64,000 bases of DNA from Leuconostoc citreum (GCF_004354555.1 NZ_PUFH01000004.1:310001-374000); one strand, 5' to 3'; counted from the first letter of the stretch, positions 6,732-16,947 are shown. Notes: generated by a model from the sequence alone, not told the origin. Program-made: numbers and translations.

Positions 6732-8138
6732 ATGAGTTACCAAACAGTTAATCCGTTTACAGCTGAAGTTATTAAGACATTCGACAATCATGATGATGCC
6801 TATGTCGAAAATGCACTTGCCAAAGGCCATGCCTTATACAAAAAATGGCGTAATGATCCGGTTGAAAGTCGTGCAGCAGCCCTTAATAAGGTTGCAGATG
6901 TCATGGCAGAAAAAGCCGATGAGCTTGCTAAAATTTTGACACTTGAAATGGGTAAGCGCTTTTCTGAAGCACAAGGAGAAGTGGCGATTAGTGTCGCTAT
7001 TGCGCGATACTATGCAAAAAATGCAGCTGAATTCCTTAAGCCAAAAGAAATCGCATCAGCCATTGGGCCGGCACAAACAATTTCAAGACCAACTGGTGTA
7101 CTACTAATGGTCGAACCTTGGAATTTCCCATACTATCAAATTATGCGTGTGTTTGCACCGAATTATATGGCAGGCAATCCTATGGTTCTCAAGCACGCTA
7201 GTAATACGCCAATGGCTGCGGATGCTTTTGAAAAACTCGTTCAGGAAGCCAACTTGCCAGAAGGCGCCTTTACCAACTTATTTATAGACTATGATCAAGT
7301 CAGTCAGATTATTGCCGATGAACGTGTTCAAGGCGTGGCACTCACAGGTTCTGAAAGAGCCGGCCAGCTAGTTGCTTCTGAAGCAGGAAAGAATATGAAG
7401 CAGAGTTCGCTTGAACTCGGTGGTAGCGATCCGTTCATTGTATTGGATGATGCAGATTTATCAGAAATTAAAAAAATTATTAGCGGTGCACGGCTATACA
7501 ATGCGGGCCAAGTCTGCACATCTTCTAAGCGTTTCATTGTAACAGAAAAGAATTATGATGCTATTGTAGATATGCTAAAGACAGCCTTTTCAGAGGCTAA
7601 GTTAGGTGATCCGATGCTACCGGAAACAACATTGGCACCACTTAGCACGGTGAAAGCAAAAACAAACCTGACTAAGCAAGTCAAAGCAGCTGTTGAAGCT
7701 GGCGCAACGTTAGCATTTGGTGACGTTGAACAAAATCAGCCAGCAGCTTTGTTTGAACCAGTTATTTTAACTGATATTACAAAAGAAAATCCAGCATTTT
7801 ACCAAGAGTTCTTTGGTCCTGTAGGACAGGTGTATAAAGTTCGCGATGAAGCGGAAGCTATTGCGCTAGCAAATGATTCACACTACGGTTTGAGCGGCGT
7901 TGTCTTTGGTGGCTCAGCAGAACATGCTGCCGAAGTTGCTTCACAAATTGAGACAGGTGTTGTCTTCGTGAATAGTTTTGGTGGCACATTACCTGAATTA
8001 CCATTTGGTGGTGTAAAAAATTCCGGCTATGGTCGTGAGCTCGGTGACTTAGGCATTGACACCTTTGTCAACAAGGAAACAATTGTGACAAAACACGAAC
8101 CAATTGATCTAGATGATGCCTTTGGCGGTTTTGTCTAA
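6732..8138 (+). CDS. NAD(P)-dependent aldehyde dehydrogenase, Sad/GabD type
   Basis: A full-length class-3 aldehyde dehydrogenase (468 aa). It shows EPWNFPYYQIMR, NPMVLKHASNTP in the cofactor site, TGSERAGQLV, the catalytic Glu region ELGGSDPFIVLDDAD, the nucleophile Cys262 in AGQVCTSSKR and FFGPVGQVY near the end. The pattern is closest to E. coli Sad (YneI) among succinate-semialdehyde dehydrogenases. It oxidises an aldehyde to the acid with NAD(P)+; succinate semialdehyde is an inference. I use ATG 6732 after GAAAGG rather than the longer frame. It stands alone, with a terminator downstream. Confidence 0.88.
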   Translation: MSYQTVNPFTAEVIKTFDNHDDAYVENALAKGHALYKKWRNDPVESRAAALNKVADVMAEKADELAKILTLEMGKRFSEAQGEVAISVAIARYYAKNAAEFLKPKEIASAIGPAQTISRPTGVLLMVEPWNFPYYQIMRVFAPNYMAGNPMVLKHASNTPMAADAFEKLVQEANLPEGAFTNLFIDYDQVSQIIADERVQGVALTGSERAGQLVASEAGKNMKQSSLELGGSDPFIVLDDADLSEIKKIISGARLYNAGQVCTSSKRFIVTEKNYDAIVDMLKTAFSEAKLGDPMLPETTLAPLSTVKAKTNLTKQVKAAVEAGATLAFGDVEQNQPAALFEPVILTDITKENPAFYQEFFGPVGQVYKVRDEAEAIALANDSHYGLSGVVFGGSAEHAAEVASQIETGVVFVNSFGGTLPELPFGGVKNSGYGRELGDLGIDTFVNKETIVTKHEPIDLDDAFGGFV

Positions 8139-8176
8139 TCGCTATCTAAAAGCAGTGTTATTATTAAAAGCCTAAG

Positions 8177-8205
8177 CGGTGACCTTATCTTGGTCGCCGT
8201 TTTTT
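8177..8205 (+). terminator. Terminator after aldehyde dehydrogenase
   Basis: CGGTGACC pairs with GGTCGCCG (one T:G) around a short loop and is followed by T6. Confidence 0.8.
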
Positions 8206-8229
8206 GAGTTAAAATGTTACAATAATAGC

Positions 8230-10260
8230 ATGATGACACGTGATGATAATGTGAATGTATTGCCTGGTGTTGGGCCAAAAAGGCTCGAGGCATTACATGA
8301 AATTGGTATTTTTACAATTGAAGATTTAGTCACTTATTTTCCTTTTCGCTATGAAGATTTAGGTGAGCGGGTGCCTTCTGAAACGTTAGATGGGGACAAA
8401 GTGACATTTAAAGGGATTGTTAGTACACCAGCTGTAATGACACGTTTTGGCAAAAAAACACAGACACGTTTTGGATTGTTAATTGCCCATGAAAATATTC
8501 GTGTCACTTTTTTTAATCAGCCTTGGATTACGCAAAACATCATTGTTGGTGAGGAAATTGCAGTTTACGGCACATATAACGCTGCAAAAGCTGCTATGAC
8601 AGGCATAAAAATGATTAATGCTTCGGTCGATGGGCTAGATCCTATCTACCCAGCAACCAAGCAAATTGCTGCTAAAACAATTCGACATTTAATTGAAATC
8701 GCTTGGTCTGAAGTCAGGGGAACAATACCGACACTTGTGCCGGAAACTATCCGACAAAAGTATCGTTTATTGGATCGCAATACCCAGATTGAAAATATGC
8801 ATTTTCCAGTCGACATGGCTGCAGCGAAAGCAGGTCGTCGCAGTGCCGCATTTGAAGAGTTTTTCATTTTTCAAATGCGACTACAGTTACTAAAATTAGC
8901 AGACCAAAACTTTGCCGGAGAAGGTATTGATTATGATGAGACGGCGCTAGTTAATTTTGAACAGGCTTTGCCATTCGAGTTGACAGCTGCACAGCAAAAA
9001 GTTATTCAGGAAATACTTCAAGATCAAAAAAGACCGCGACACATGAACAGACTCTTACAGGGAGATGTGGGTTCAGGGAAAACAGTTGTAGCTGCTATGG
9101 CCATGTACGCAGCGGTGACGGCTGGTTGTCAGGCGGCAATTATGGCACCAACAGAAATTTTAGCGCAGCAACATGCGATGAATTTAGCCCAATTATTTGA
9201 TAATGCTGGTGTTAACGTACGTGTTGAACTACTAACTAGTGGGCTAAAAGTAGCAGCTCGGCGTCATTTATTAGAAGATCTTGAAAACGGTGCAATTGAC
9301 ATTTTGGTTGGGACACATGCGTTACTACAACCAGATGTTGCTTTTCATCATCTCGGTTTAGCTGTTATTGATGAGCAACACCGGTTTGGGGTTAATCAAC
9401 GCGCAAAATTACGTGAAAATGGGGTTAATCCTGATATTTTAGCCATGACGGCTACGCCTATTCCACGGACATTGTCTATTACAGCTTATGGGGAAATGGA
9501 TATTTCAGTCATTGATCAATTGCCCAGTGGGCGAAAGACCATACAAACAAAACGATTGCGTCACAATCAGTTAGATACAGCACTGGACTTTGTTAAACAG
9601 CAAATTGACCTGGGTGCCCAAGCTTATATTGTCACACCGTTAATCGAGGAATCCGAATCGCTGGATGTACAAAACGCTACTGCTATGTATGAAGCGATGC
9701 AACTTGAATTACCTCAATATCAGATTGGTTTATTGCATGGTCGTTTATCGAATGATGAAAAAAAGCAGTTAATGGAAGATTTCAAAGCTAATCGCATTCA
9801 AATTCTGGTGGCAACGACAGTCATTGAGGTAGGTGTTGATGTACCTAATGCTAGTGTGATGCTAATTTTGGATGCGGATCGTTTTGGCTTGGCGCAGTTG
9901 CATCAGTTGAGAGGGCGTGTCGGGCGTGGTAAGCGACAGTCATACACAATTCTCGTAGCTGATCCTAAAACTGATTATGGGACTGCACGTTTGGATGCTA
10001 TGGTTGAAACAACCGATGGGTTTGTTTTAGCGCAACGGGATTTGGACTTGCGAGGTGCTGGCGATATTTTAGGCACGAAACAATCGGGTGTGCCAGAATT
10101 TAATGTTGGAGACCCAGTAAAAGACTTGCGAATGTTAGAGATTGCCCAACAAGAAGCCATCGCTATCGTGAGTGATAAAACATGGGATCAAGCGCCAGCA
10201 AATCAAGCGTTGGTTAATTATTTATCTCGGACAATGGCGCAGTATCGACACTTTGATTAA
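8230..10260 (+). CDS. recG: ATP-dependent DNA helicase RecG
   Basis: RecG remodels stalled forks and Holliday junctions. This 676-residue protein has the N-terminal wedge/OB region (LPGVGPKRLEALHEIGI at its start), Walker A GDVGSGKT at about residue 278, DEQH at about 381 (the RecG form of the DEAD box), TATPIPRT, and a helicase C domain ending in the QLRGRVGRG motif. The length is normal. The start is not marked by a Shine-Dalgarno sequence: a TACAAT lies only six bases before ATG 8230, which suggests a leaderless or very short 5' end. It is followed by mutS and mutL, making a repair cluster. Confidence 0.95.
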   Translation: MMTRDDNVNVLPGVGPKRLEALHEIGIFTIEDLVTYFPFRYEDLGERVPSETLDGDKVTFKGIVSTPAVMTRFGKKTQTRFGLLIAHENIRVTFFNQPWITQNIIVGEEIAVYGTYNAAKAAMTGIKMINASVDGLDPIYPATKQIAAKTIRHLIEIAWSEVRGTIPTLVPETIRQKYRLLDRNTQIENMHFPVDMAAAKAGRRSAAFEEFFIFQMRLQLLKLADQNFAGEGIDYDETALVNFEQALPFELTAAQQKVIQEILQDQKRPRHMNRLLQGDVGSGKTVVAAMAMYAAVTAGCQAAIMAPTEILAQQHAMNLAQLFDNAGVNVRVELLTSGLKVAARRHLLEDLENGAIDILVGTHALLQPDVAFHHLGLAVIDEQHRFGVNQRAKLRENGVNPDILAMTATPIPRTLSITAYGEMDISVIDQLPSGRKTIQTKRLRHNQLDTALDFVKQQIDLGAQAYIVTPLIEESESLDVQNATAMYEAMQLELPQYQIGLLHGRLSNDEKKQLMEDFKANRIQILVATTVIEVGVDVPNASVMLILDADRFGLAQLHQLRGRVGRGKRQSYTILVADPKTDYGTARLDAMVETTDGFVLAQRDLDLRGAGDILGTKQSGVPEFNVGDPVKDLRMLEIAQQEAIAIVSDKTWDQAPANQALVNYLSRTMAQYRHFD

Positions 10261-10301
10261 ACATACAAACAATTGAAATGAATTGAGGAGATAACTTTTT
10301 T

Positions 10302-12899
10302 ATGGGTAAAATAGCTGATACCCCAATGATGGTGCAATATCATGAGATCAAGGCACAATATCCAGATGCTTTTGTTTTTTATCGGTTAGGCGATTTTTAT
10401 GAATTATTTGAAGAAGATGCTATTCAGGGTGCTAAAATACTTGAGCTCACTTTAACGGCACGGAATAAAAATTCTGAAAATCCAGTACCAATGGCGGGAA
10501 TACCACATCATGCGGCCCAAAACTATATCGATATTTTAGTAGACCAGGGTTATAAGGTAGCTATTGTTGAACAAATGGAGGATCCAGCAGTTGCTAAGGG
10601 GATGGTCAAGCGCGATGTGGTTCAACTTGTCACACCGGGCACAAAGATGGCGGACGGTGCTGGCGGAGATAAACAAAACAATTACTTAGCCGCAGTATTA
10701 CCAGCAAAAAATGTTTGGTCTATTGCCTATGTGGATTTGTCAACGGGTGAGTTACGTGCTACCACAACAGGCCGATTTGAAGATGTCATGGATGAGTTAA
10801 GTTCATTAGAGGTTAAAGAAGTTGTTTTATCTAAAAATGATGTTGCAACAACCGAACAACAAATTGCGAGTCAGTTAGGTGAACGTGGGATTGTCATTTC
10901 AACGCAAGGCACAGCGGAACCTAGTGCAACTGTTAGCTTTTTGACGCAAGCACTTAAAGTAACTTCAGAAATTGAAGCAACGACAATCTTGCTGAATTAT
11001 ATTTTTGATACCCAGCGGCGCAGTCTGGATCATATTGTACCAGCCACAAGTTATGAACGGCTTAAATTTTTAAAATTTAATCAAGATACACGCAGTAATC
11101 TGGATTTAGTTGAAAATATGCGTACCAAGAAAAAAGCAGGTTCGCTGCTTGGGCTCATTGATCGTACAAATACGGCAATGGGCGGGCGTTTACTTAAACA
11201 ATGGTTGTTGAAACCACTACGTGAAAGTAGCAATATTGAAGCACGTTTAGACCTAGTACAGTCGTTTCAAAATGATTTTTTAACACGTGGGGCATTGCAA
11301 GACCACTTAAAATCGGTTTACGATTTGGAACGTTTGGCAGCGCGTGCCGCAATGGGCACTATGAATGCACGTGAACTTGTACAACTCAAGCGGTCATTAC
11401 GGGCGATTCCTGGGATTAAATCTGTTTTATTACAAGCTGACACGACACTTTCCAATGCCGGGCAGCAATTAGATGACATGACAGATTTGGCTGATTTAAT
11501 TGATGTGGCTATTGTTGATGAGCCACCCGTTAGTGTGCGTGAAGGCAATATCATAAATGACGGTTTTGATGAACGGATTGATGGCTATCGACAAGTTTTA
11601 AAAGATAACCAGCAATGGTTAGCACAATTAGAAGTAGATGAACGTGCACAAACTGGTATTAACTCTTTAAAAGTAGGTTACAATAAGAACTTTGGTTATT
11701 ATATTGAAGTGACCAAAGCAAATATTGGTCGTTTAGCCACTGACCGCTACCAACGTTTACAAACGTTAACTAATGCTGAACGTTTTGTGACACCAGCCCT
11801 TAAACAGCATGAAAGCCTGATTATTGAAGCTCAAGCGAAACGCACAGAGCGAGAGTATGAATTGTTTGTCACCGTGCGTGAGCATGTCAAATCTGATATA
11901 TCTCGTATTCAAACACTTGCACAACATATTGCGCGATTAGATGTGTTATCGTCATTAGCAGATGTTGCTGATAATCAACGCTTTGTTAGACCAACATTTA
12001 CAAATCAACATGTCATCAATATTATGCAGGGGCGTCACCCCGTTGTAGAGTCGATATTAGACGCAGGTGATTTCGTTGCCAACGATGTTATACTCGATGA
12101 ATCAATTAATATGCAATTAATTACTGGTCCAAATATGGCTGGAAAATCAACTTACATGCGTGAATTGGCCTTAATTGTGATTTTAGCTCAAATGGGGAGC
12201 TTTGTTCCAGCAGATGTTGCCGAATTACCAATTTTTGATCAGATTTTTACGCGTATTGGGGCTAACGATGATATGGCCATGGGTCAGTCAACCTTTATGG
12301 TTGAAATGGCAGAAGCTAATGATGCGCTGCAGCAAGCAACAGCAAATTCACTTGTTTTATTTGATGAATTAGGCCGTGGTACAGCAACTTATGATGGTAT
12401 GGCCTTGGCTCAAGCAATTATAGAGTTTTTAGATAAACATATTCACGCTAAAACATTATTTTCAACGCATTACCACGAACTAACAGTTTTAGCAGATAAT
12501 CATACAAGCATTGAAAATGTTCATGTTGGTGCTGTCGAAGATGATGAAGGACAATTACATTTTCTCCATCAGATACAATCGGGTCCTGCCGACAAATCTT
12601 ACGGTATTCACGTCGCAGCATTAGCAGGTCTACCAAAAGAGCTGATTGATAATGCAACAAGCATTTTGCACGATTTAGAGGCTGGCAAGATGATTGTGAC
12701 GCAAACAAATGATCAAGTGGCATCAGCTGTGATACAACCAGATGCTCATTTATCCGAGCAAGTTGCTTTGTTTGATATGACTGTACCGGATGACAAAACA
12801 CAAAAAATTCTGGATGCGCTAGACAATTATGATATTCTGAACATGACGCCAGTGGATGCGATAAATGCACTTAACCGTTTGAAAAAAATGAGAAGTTAG
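10302..12899 (+). CDS. mutS: DNA mismatch repair protein MutS
   Basis: MutS recognises mispairs and small loops and recruits MutL. Visible features of this 865-residue protein: the mismatch-binding F-x-E motif in GDFYELF near residue 36, the connector and lever domains, Walker A GPNMAGKST at about 609, the LFDELGRGT Walker B and the STHYHELT switch. ATG 10302 follows GAGGAG. It lies 41 bases after recG and just before mutL, the usual pair. Confidence 0.97.
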   Translation: MGKIADTPMMVQYHEIKAQYPDAFVFYRLGDFYELFEEDAIQGAKILELTLTARNKNSENPVPMAGIPHHAAQNYIDILVDQGYKVAIVEQMEDPAVAKGMVKRDVVQLVTPGTKMADGAGGDKQNNYLAAVLPAKNVWSIAYVDLSTGELRATTTGRFEDVMDELSSLEVKEVVLSKNDVATTEQQIASQLGERGIVISTQGTAEPSATVSFLTQALKVTSEIEATTILLNYIFDTQRRSLDHIVPATSYERLKFLKFNQDTRSNLDLVENMRTKKKAGSLLGLIDRTNTAMGGRLLKQWLLKPLRESSNIEARLDLVQSFQNDFLTRGALQDHLKSVYDLERLAARAAMGTMNARELVQLKRSLRAIPGIKSVLLQADTTLSNAGQQLDDMTDLADLIDVAIVDEPPVSVREGNIINDGFDERIDGYRQVLKDNQQWLAQLEVDERAQTGINSLKVGYNKNFGYYIEVTKANIGRLATDRYQRLQTLTNAERFVTPALKQHESLIIEAQAKRTEREYELFVTVREHVKSDISRIQTLAQHIARLDVLSSLADVADNQRFVRPTFTNQHVINIMQGRHPVVESILDAGDFVANDVILDESINMQLITGPNMAGKSTYMRELALIVILAQMGSFVPADVAELPIFDQIFTRIGANDDMAMGQSTFMVEMAEANDALQQATANSLVLFDELGRGTATYDGMALAQAIIEFLDKHIHAKTLFSTHYHELTVLADNHTSIENVHVGAVEDDEGQLHFLHQIQSGPADKSYGIHVAALAGLPKELIDNATSILHDLEAGKMIVTQTNDQVASAVIQPDAHLSEQVALFDMTVPDDKTQKILDALDNYDILNMTPVDAINALNRLKKMRS

Positions 12900-12904
12900 G
12901 AGAG

Positions 12905-12925
12905 ATGCGTCGCGGCGCAAAATAG
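12905..12925 (+). CDS. Possible 6-codon ORF coupled to mutL
   Basis: ATG CGT CGC GGC GCA AAA TAG sits between mutS and mutL. AGGAGA overlaps the mutS stop two bases before its ATG, and its stop lies two bases before the mutL ATG. mutL itself has no Shine-Dalgarno sequence at a normal distance, so ribosomes might reach it by reinitiation. The spacing is tighter than usual, so this is speculative. Confidence 0.25.
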   Translation: MRRGAK

Positions 12926-12927
12926 TT

Positions 12928-14925
12928 ATGGGTAAAATACATGAACTATCAAATTTATTAGCTAACCAGATTGCTGCCGGAGAAGTCATTGAGCGACCGG
13001 CTAGTGTGGTAAAAGAATTAGTAGAAAATGCAATTGATGCTGGTGCCACACAAATTGACATCGTGGTTGAAAATGCAGGTGAAACATTTATTCGTGTTGT
13101 GGATAATGGTGCTGGAATAGACCCAGTCGATGTCCCACTCGCTTTTACGAGGCATGCAACCAGCAAAATTACAGACAGGCATGATCTCTTTAATATCGTC
13201 TCTTTAGGGTTCCGTGGTGAAGCACTACCTTCCATTGCCGCAATTGCTGACGTTGAATTGCGCACAAAAACAACTGAAACAACAACTGGCTTAAACTACC
13301 ATATTAAAGGTGGAAAGGAAATTAGTGCTACGCCAGCTAATGGCCGTCGTGGGACGGTGATTACCGTGCGTGATTTATTTTATAACACACCTGCTCGTTT
13401 AAAATATCTTAAAAAACATCAAACAGAGTTATCAAAAATTGTCGATATTATTAATCGCCTGGCATTATCATACACAGGCATTGCTTTTACAGTAAGTGCT
13501 GATGGCCGCTCATTGCTAAGAACGACTGGCAATGGCAATCAGCAACAGGTAATTGCTGGCATTTATGGCCGTGATAACGCACAAAAGATGCTAGCAATTG
13601 CCGGTGAAAATGACGATTTTAACATAACAGGATTTATTTCCCTACCAGAATTAACACGTGGTTCACGTGAATATTTGACGGTATTAGTTAATGGTCGATA
13701 TATTAAAAATTTTGCTGTCTCAAACGCTGTCATTCGTGGATATGGCTCAAAGTTAATGGTTGGCCGCTTTCCTATGGGTGTTATTAACATTAATACGAAT
13801 CCATTACTCATTGATGTCAATGTGCACCCACAGAAATCTGAAATTCGTTTATCAAAAGAAATCGAATTAGCCGAATTGTTAGTCACAACCATTAAAAATC
13901 GGTTAGCTGAGGAAAATCTTATTCCAGATGCGTATGAAACACTTTATGGGCAACAAAATAAACAACAGAATACACAAAACACTTTCACACCAAAGGCACC
14001 ATGGATTGCAGCAGAAGATAGTATGGACGGTCACAATGCTGAAAAAATGTCTTCACAACCGATTAGACGCTCACCAAGTTTGGTGACACCGGTTGAAATC
14101 ACGAAGCGTGAAGAACTGTCATCTGACCGTGTTCTGACATTTACACAAAAGTATACGAATGAGCTACCACAACCTGTTTTCGAAACTGATAACGTAGTCG
14201 AGCAACAGGTGGCTGAACCAACAGTAACGTATCAATCTCAATATTCAGAAACTGGTAGTCATAGTCAAGAAACTTTGCCGTTGTCAGAACAAAAGCCAAC
14301 AGGTTTCCCCGCCTTAGATTATATTGGCCAAATGCATGGTACGTTTTTGTTTGCCCAGAGCGAGGATAGTTTCTTTTTAATCGATCAACATGCAGCGCAA
14401 GAACGTGTCAATTACGAGTTTTATCGCGAGCAAATTGGTCAGGTCACCAATGATCAGCAACGTTTACTAGTACCGATTACAATTGATTATTCAGTTTCCG
14501 AGATGCTAGCTATTGCTGACCATCAGCCGGAACTGATGGCACTTGGTTTGCGCCTGGAACCTTTTGGTGCAACGACGATGATTATTCGTGAACATCCAAC
14601 TTGGTTTGAAAAGGGCCAAGAGGAAGAAACTGTTCGTGAGATGACAGACTGGTTATTACGCGACGGCCAGCTAACGGTTGCGCAATTTCGAGAAAAAGCT
14701 GCTATCATGATGAGTTGTAAACGCGCAATTCGAGCAAATATGCATCTGTCTGACACAGCTGCACGACAACTACTAGCACACTTGAGTATGGCAGAAAATC
14801 CATATAATTGCCCGCATGGACGGCCTGTGTTAACACAATTTACATTGACAGAAATGGAAAAAATGTTTAAACGTATTCAAGAGTCACACGAGAAATGGGA
14901 AAGTTACGATAATCATCCGTTTTAA
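12928..14925 (+). CDS. mutL: DNA mismatch repair protein MutL
   Basis: MutL couples mismatch recognition to strand incision. The 665-residue protein has the GHKL ATPase N-domain (NAIDAGAT, DNGAGID, GFRGEAL), a Gln/Thr-rich linker (about 340-465) and a C-terminal dimerisation domain with the latent endonuclease motif DQHAAQERVNYE at about residue 486 and CPHGRPV near the end. The nuclease motif fits a bacterium without MutH. The ATG has no close ribosome binding site (AGGAGA lies some 25 bases upstream), see the small ORF at 12905. Confidence 0.97.
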   Translation: MGKIHELSNLLANQIAAGEVIERPASVVKELVENAIDAGATQIDIVVENAGETFIRVVDNGAGIDPVDVPLAFTRHATSKITDRHDLFNIVSLGFRGEALPSIAAIADVELRTKTTETTTGLNYHIKGGKEISATPANGRRGTVITVRDLFYNTPARLKYLKKHQTELSKIVDIINRLALSYTGIAFTVSADGRSLLRTTGNGNQQQVIAGIYGRDNAQKMLAIAGENDDFNITGFISLPELTRGSREYLTVLVNGRYIKNFAVSNAVIRGYGSKLMVGRFPMGVININTNPLLIDVNVHPQKSEIRLSKEIELAELLVTTIKNRLAEENLIPDAYETLYGQQNKQQNTQNTFTPKAPWIAAEDSMDGHNAEKMSSQPIRRSPSLVTPVEITKREELSSDRVLTFTQKYTNELPQPVFETDNVVEQQVAEPTVTYQSQYSETGSHSQETLPLSEQKPTGFPALDYIGQMHGTFLFAQSEDSFFLIDQHAAQERVNYEFYREQIGQVTNDQQRLLVPITIDYSVSEMLAIADHQPELMALGLRLEPFGATTMIIREHPTWFEKGQEEETVREMTDWLLRDGQLTVAQFREKAAIMMSCKRAIRANMHLSDTAARQLLAHLSMAENPYNCPHGRPVLTQFTLTEMEKMFKRIQESHEKWESYDNHPF

Positions 14926-14965
14926 ATAATACTGTCAGTTTGAGATTGGCATTTAGGAGAGAACT

Positions 14966-15469
14966 ATGAATAATAATGATATTGTTATCCGCTTACGTTA
15001 TGCGCTGAATATCAAAAAAAGCGATTTGATAAAAGTTTTTGCTTTAGGAGGTATGACATTAGACGAAGCAAAAGTTAATGATATATTAACTAAACAAGAG
15101 CCTGATAGTAAGCGTGATGATAAGCTCACTATGCAGCAACTAGAAGGATTTATGAATGGTTTAATTATTTCACAGCGAGGCCAAAAAATTGGGGCTGATT
15201 TGCAACCCATTGCGCCGACTTTTGACATGGCTAAAGAAGAAGACATTAATAATGTAGTGATGAAAAAATTGAAAATTGCTATGTCTTATACAAGTGATGA
15301 TTATATGGCCTTTATGGCGAAAGCAGGCATTGAAGTATCTAACTCAGAACTAAGTGCTGTCTTAAGACGGCCAGATCATCGTAATTATAAGCCAGCTGGT
15401 GACCGCTATTTGCGAAATATATTAAAGGGGATGGCCATGACCTACCGTCCTGATAACGGCAAATCATAA
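14966..15469 (+). CDS. DUF1456 family protein
   Basis: A 167-residue soluble protein with two copies of the DUF1456 (YehS-like) unit: MNNNDIVIRLRYALNIKKSDLIKVFALGG at the start and VVMKKLKIAMSYTSDDYMAFM from about residue 93. Each unit ends with an LxxRP/LRRPDHRNY-like segment. The family is widespread but its role is not established. GGAGAG precedes ATG 14966. It follows mutL by 40 bases and may be transcribed with it. Confidence 0.85.
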   Translation: MNNNDIVIRLRYALNIKKSDLIKVFALGGMTLDEAKVNDILTKQEPDSKRDDKLTMQQLEGFMNGLIISQRGQKIGADLQPIAPTFDMAKEEDINNVVMKKLKIAMSYTSDDYMAFMAKAGIEVSNSELSAVLRRPDHRNYKPAGDRYLRNILKGMAMTYRPDNGKS

Positions 15470-15537
15470 GCTATTTATTGTATAAATATTCACAATTGTG
15501 TAGAATAATGGTAGTGAAGCTTGTTAAGGAGAATAAA

Positions 15538-15951
15538 ATGACAGAACAGACTTTCATTATGGTAAAACCTGACGGTGTATTACGCGGTAAAATAGGTGAC
15601 ATTATTATGCGTATTGAAAACAAAGGTTACCGTATCGTTGCTATGAAAATGTTGACCCCAACGGCTGAGCTGTTAGCCCAACATTATGCTGAACATGTCA
15701 ATAAACCTTTTTACCCTGCGCTTGTGGACTACATGACATCTGGTCCAGTTGTCGCAATCATTGCTGAAGGGGAACAAGTTGTTGCCGGATGGCGTCATAT
15801 GATGGGCGAAACAAATCCAACCTTGGCAAACCCTGGAACCATTCGTGGCGACTTTGGGCGTGAATGGCGAGCGGAAGCGATGATGAATTTAGTACATGGT
15901 TCGGATAGTGTCGCTTCGGCGCAACGCGAAATTAACCTTTGGTTTGCTTAA
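15538..15951 (+). CDS. ndk: Nucleoside diphosphate kinase
   Basis: Ndk balances nucleoside triphosphate pools by phosphate transfer through a phosphohistidine. The 137-residue protein has TFIMVKPDGVLRG at the start, NPGTIRGDFG and the active-site histidine in VHGSDS (about residue 120). I start at ATG 15538 behind AAGGAG; the 20-residue extension is not conserved in the family. It has its own -10-like TAGAAT upstream and a strong terminator. Confidence 0.95.
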   Translation: MTEQTFIMVKPDGVLRGKIGDIIMRIENKGYRIVAMKMLTPTAELLAQHYAEHVNKPFYPALVDYMTSGPVVAIIAEGEQVVAGWRHMMGETNPTLANPGTIRGDFGREWRAEAMMNLVHGSDSVASAQREINLWFA

Positions 15952-15957
15952 ATATGT

Positions 15958-15999
15958 AGCTTGAAATAGACGAAAATGGGTCTAATTTCAAGCTTTTTT
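15958..15999 (+). terminator. Terminator after ndk
   Basis: AGCTTGAAAT..AGAC pairs with GTCT.ATTTCAAGCT and a T run follows. Confidence 0.85.
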
Positions 16000-16065
16000 G
16001 TTGCATTCTCAGTGCTGATGGTAAAAGTTTGGTAAAATAAAGAATATAGACTCGGAGATTAGAAA

Positions 16066-16944
16066 ATGATATTAAATAACATGACAATACTCGAGAACCA
16101 ACCACTTGCACCTTTTGCACATACTCAGGTTGGTGGCGTAGTAGACTATTTAGCAATTCCTAAGACGTTAACAGAATTAAAAGAAGTACTGGACTGGGCA
16201 AAAAAAGCCCAACATCAAGTGTACATTTTTGGTCGCCTATCTAATCTCGTTGTGCGTAATGGTGGGCTGCGAGGCGTGGTTATCTTATTACATGAGCTGC
16301 ATACTATTCAAGTCACTGACGATACGATTACTGCAGAAGCAGGCGCAGACCTCATACTAGTTGCTGAGGTAGCCATGGAACATGGTTTGACGGGCTTAGA
16401 GTGGGGTGCTGGTATTCCAGGATCCGTTGGTGGTGCCGTTTTTATGAATGCAGGCGCTTACGGCGGACAAGCGGATATGGTTGTTAGTTCAGCTACAGCT
16501 ATCATGCCTAATGGCACAATTCAGACTTTTTTGGCAGAGGCGCTTGACTTTGGTTATCGTCAATCTATTTTCCAAGAGAATCAAGGGATTATTATTAGTG
16601 CTACTTTCTGCTTGACATCAGATGATCAACGCGCAATTAAAGAGCGAATGGATGACAACAATTATCGACGTGCCGATAAGCAACCATTGAATTACCCGTC
16701 CAATGGCTCGGTCTTTAAGCGACCGGAAGGATACTTCGCAGGCAAATTAATCATGGATTCTGGTTTGCAGGGTCAGCGTGTTGGTGGCGTTGAAGTCTCC
16801 AAAAAGCATGCTGGATTTATGGTGAATGTCGCGCAAGGGACTGGCAATGATTATGAAGATTTGATTCATTTTGTTCAAGACACTGTTCAGGAAAAGTATG
16901 GTGTCATGCTCGAAACTGAAGTACGTATCATGGGAGAAAGGTAA
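16066..16944 (+). CDS. murB: UDP-N-acetylenolpyruvoylglucosamine reductase
   Basis: MurB reduces the enolpyruvyl ether to UDP-MurNAc, the second committed step of peptidoglycan synthesis. The 292-residue type II enzyme shows the FAD-binding GIPGSVGGAVFMNAGAYGG, FGYRQSIF, PSNGSVFKRPEGYFAGKLI with the catalytic Ser region, and the closing KKHAGFMVN. The first FAD loop reads GRLSNLVV where many relatives have GNGSNLL or GRSSNL, a small variation. GGAG precedes ATG 16066. Confidence 0.93.
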   Translation: MILNNMTILENQPLAPFAHTQVGGVVDYLAIPKTLTELKEVLDWAKKAQHQVYIFGRLSNLVVRNGGLRGVVILLHELHTIQVTDDTITAEAGADLILVAEVAMEHGLTGLEWGAGIPGSVGGAVFMNAGAYGGQADMVVSSATAIMPNGTIQTFLAEALDFGYRQSIFQENQGIIISATFCLTSDDQRAIKERMDDNNYRRADKQPLNYPSNGSVFKRPEGYFAGKLIMDSGLQGQRVGGVEVSKKHAGFMVNVAQGTGNDYEDLIHFVQDTVQEKYGVMLETEVRIMGER

Positions 16945-16947
16945 GCT

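Noticed and set aside
12448-12870. Long minus-strand frames opposite mutS, mutL, ftsY and ffh
   Set aside because: They have no ribosome binding sites and mirror the codon structure of the strongly supported genes on the other strand.
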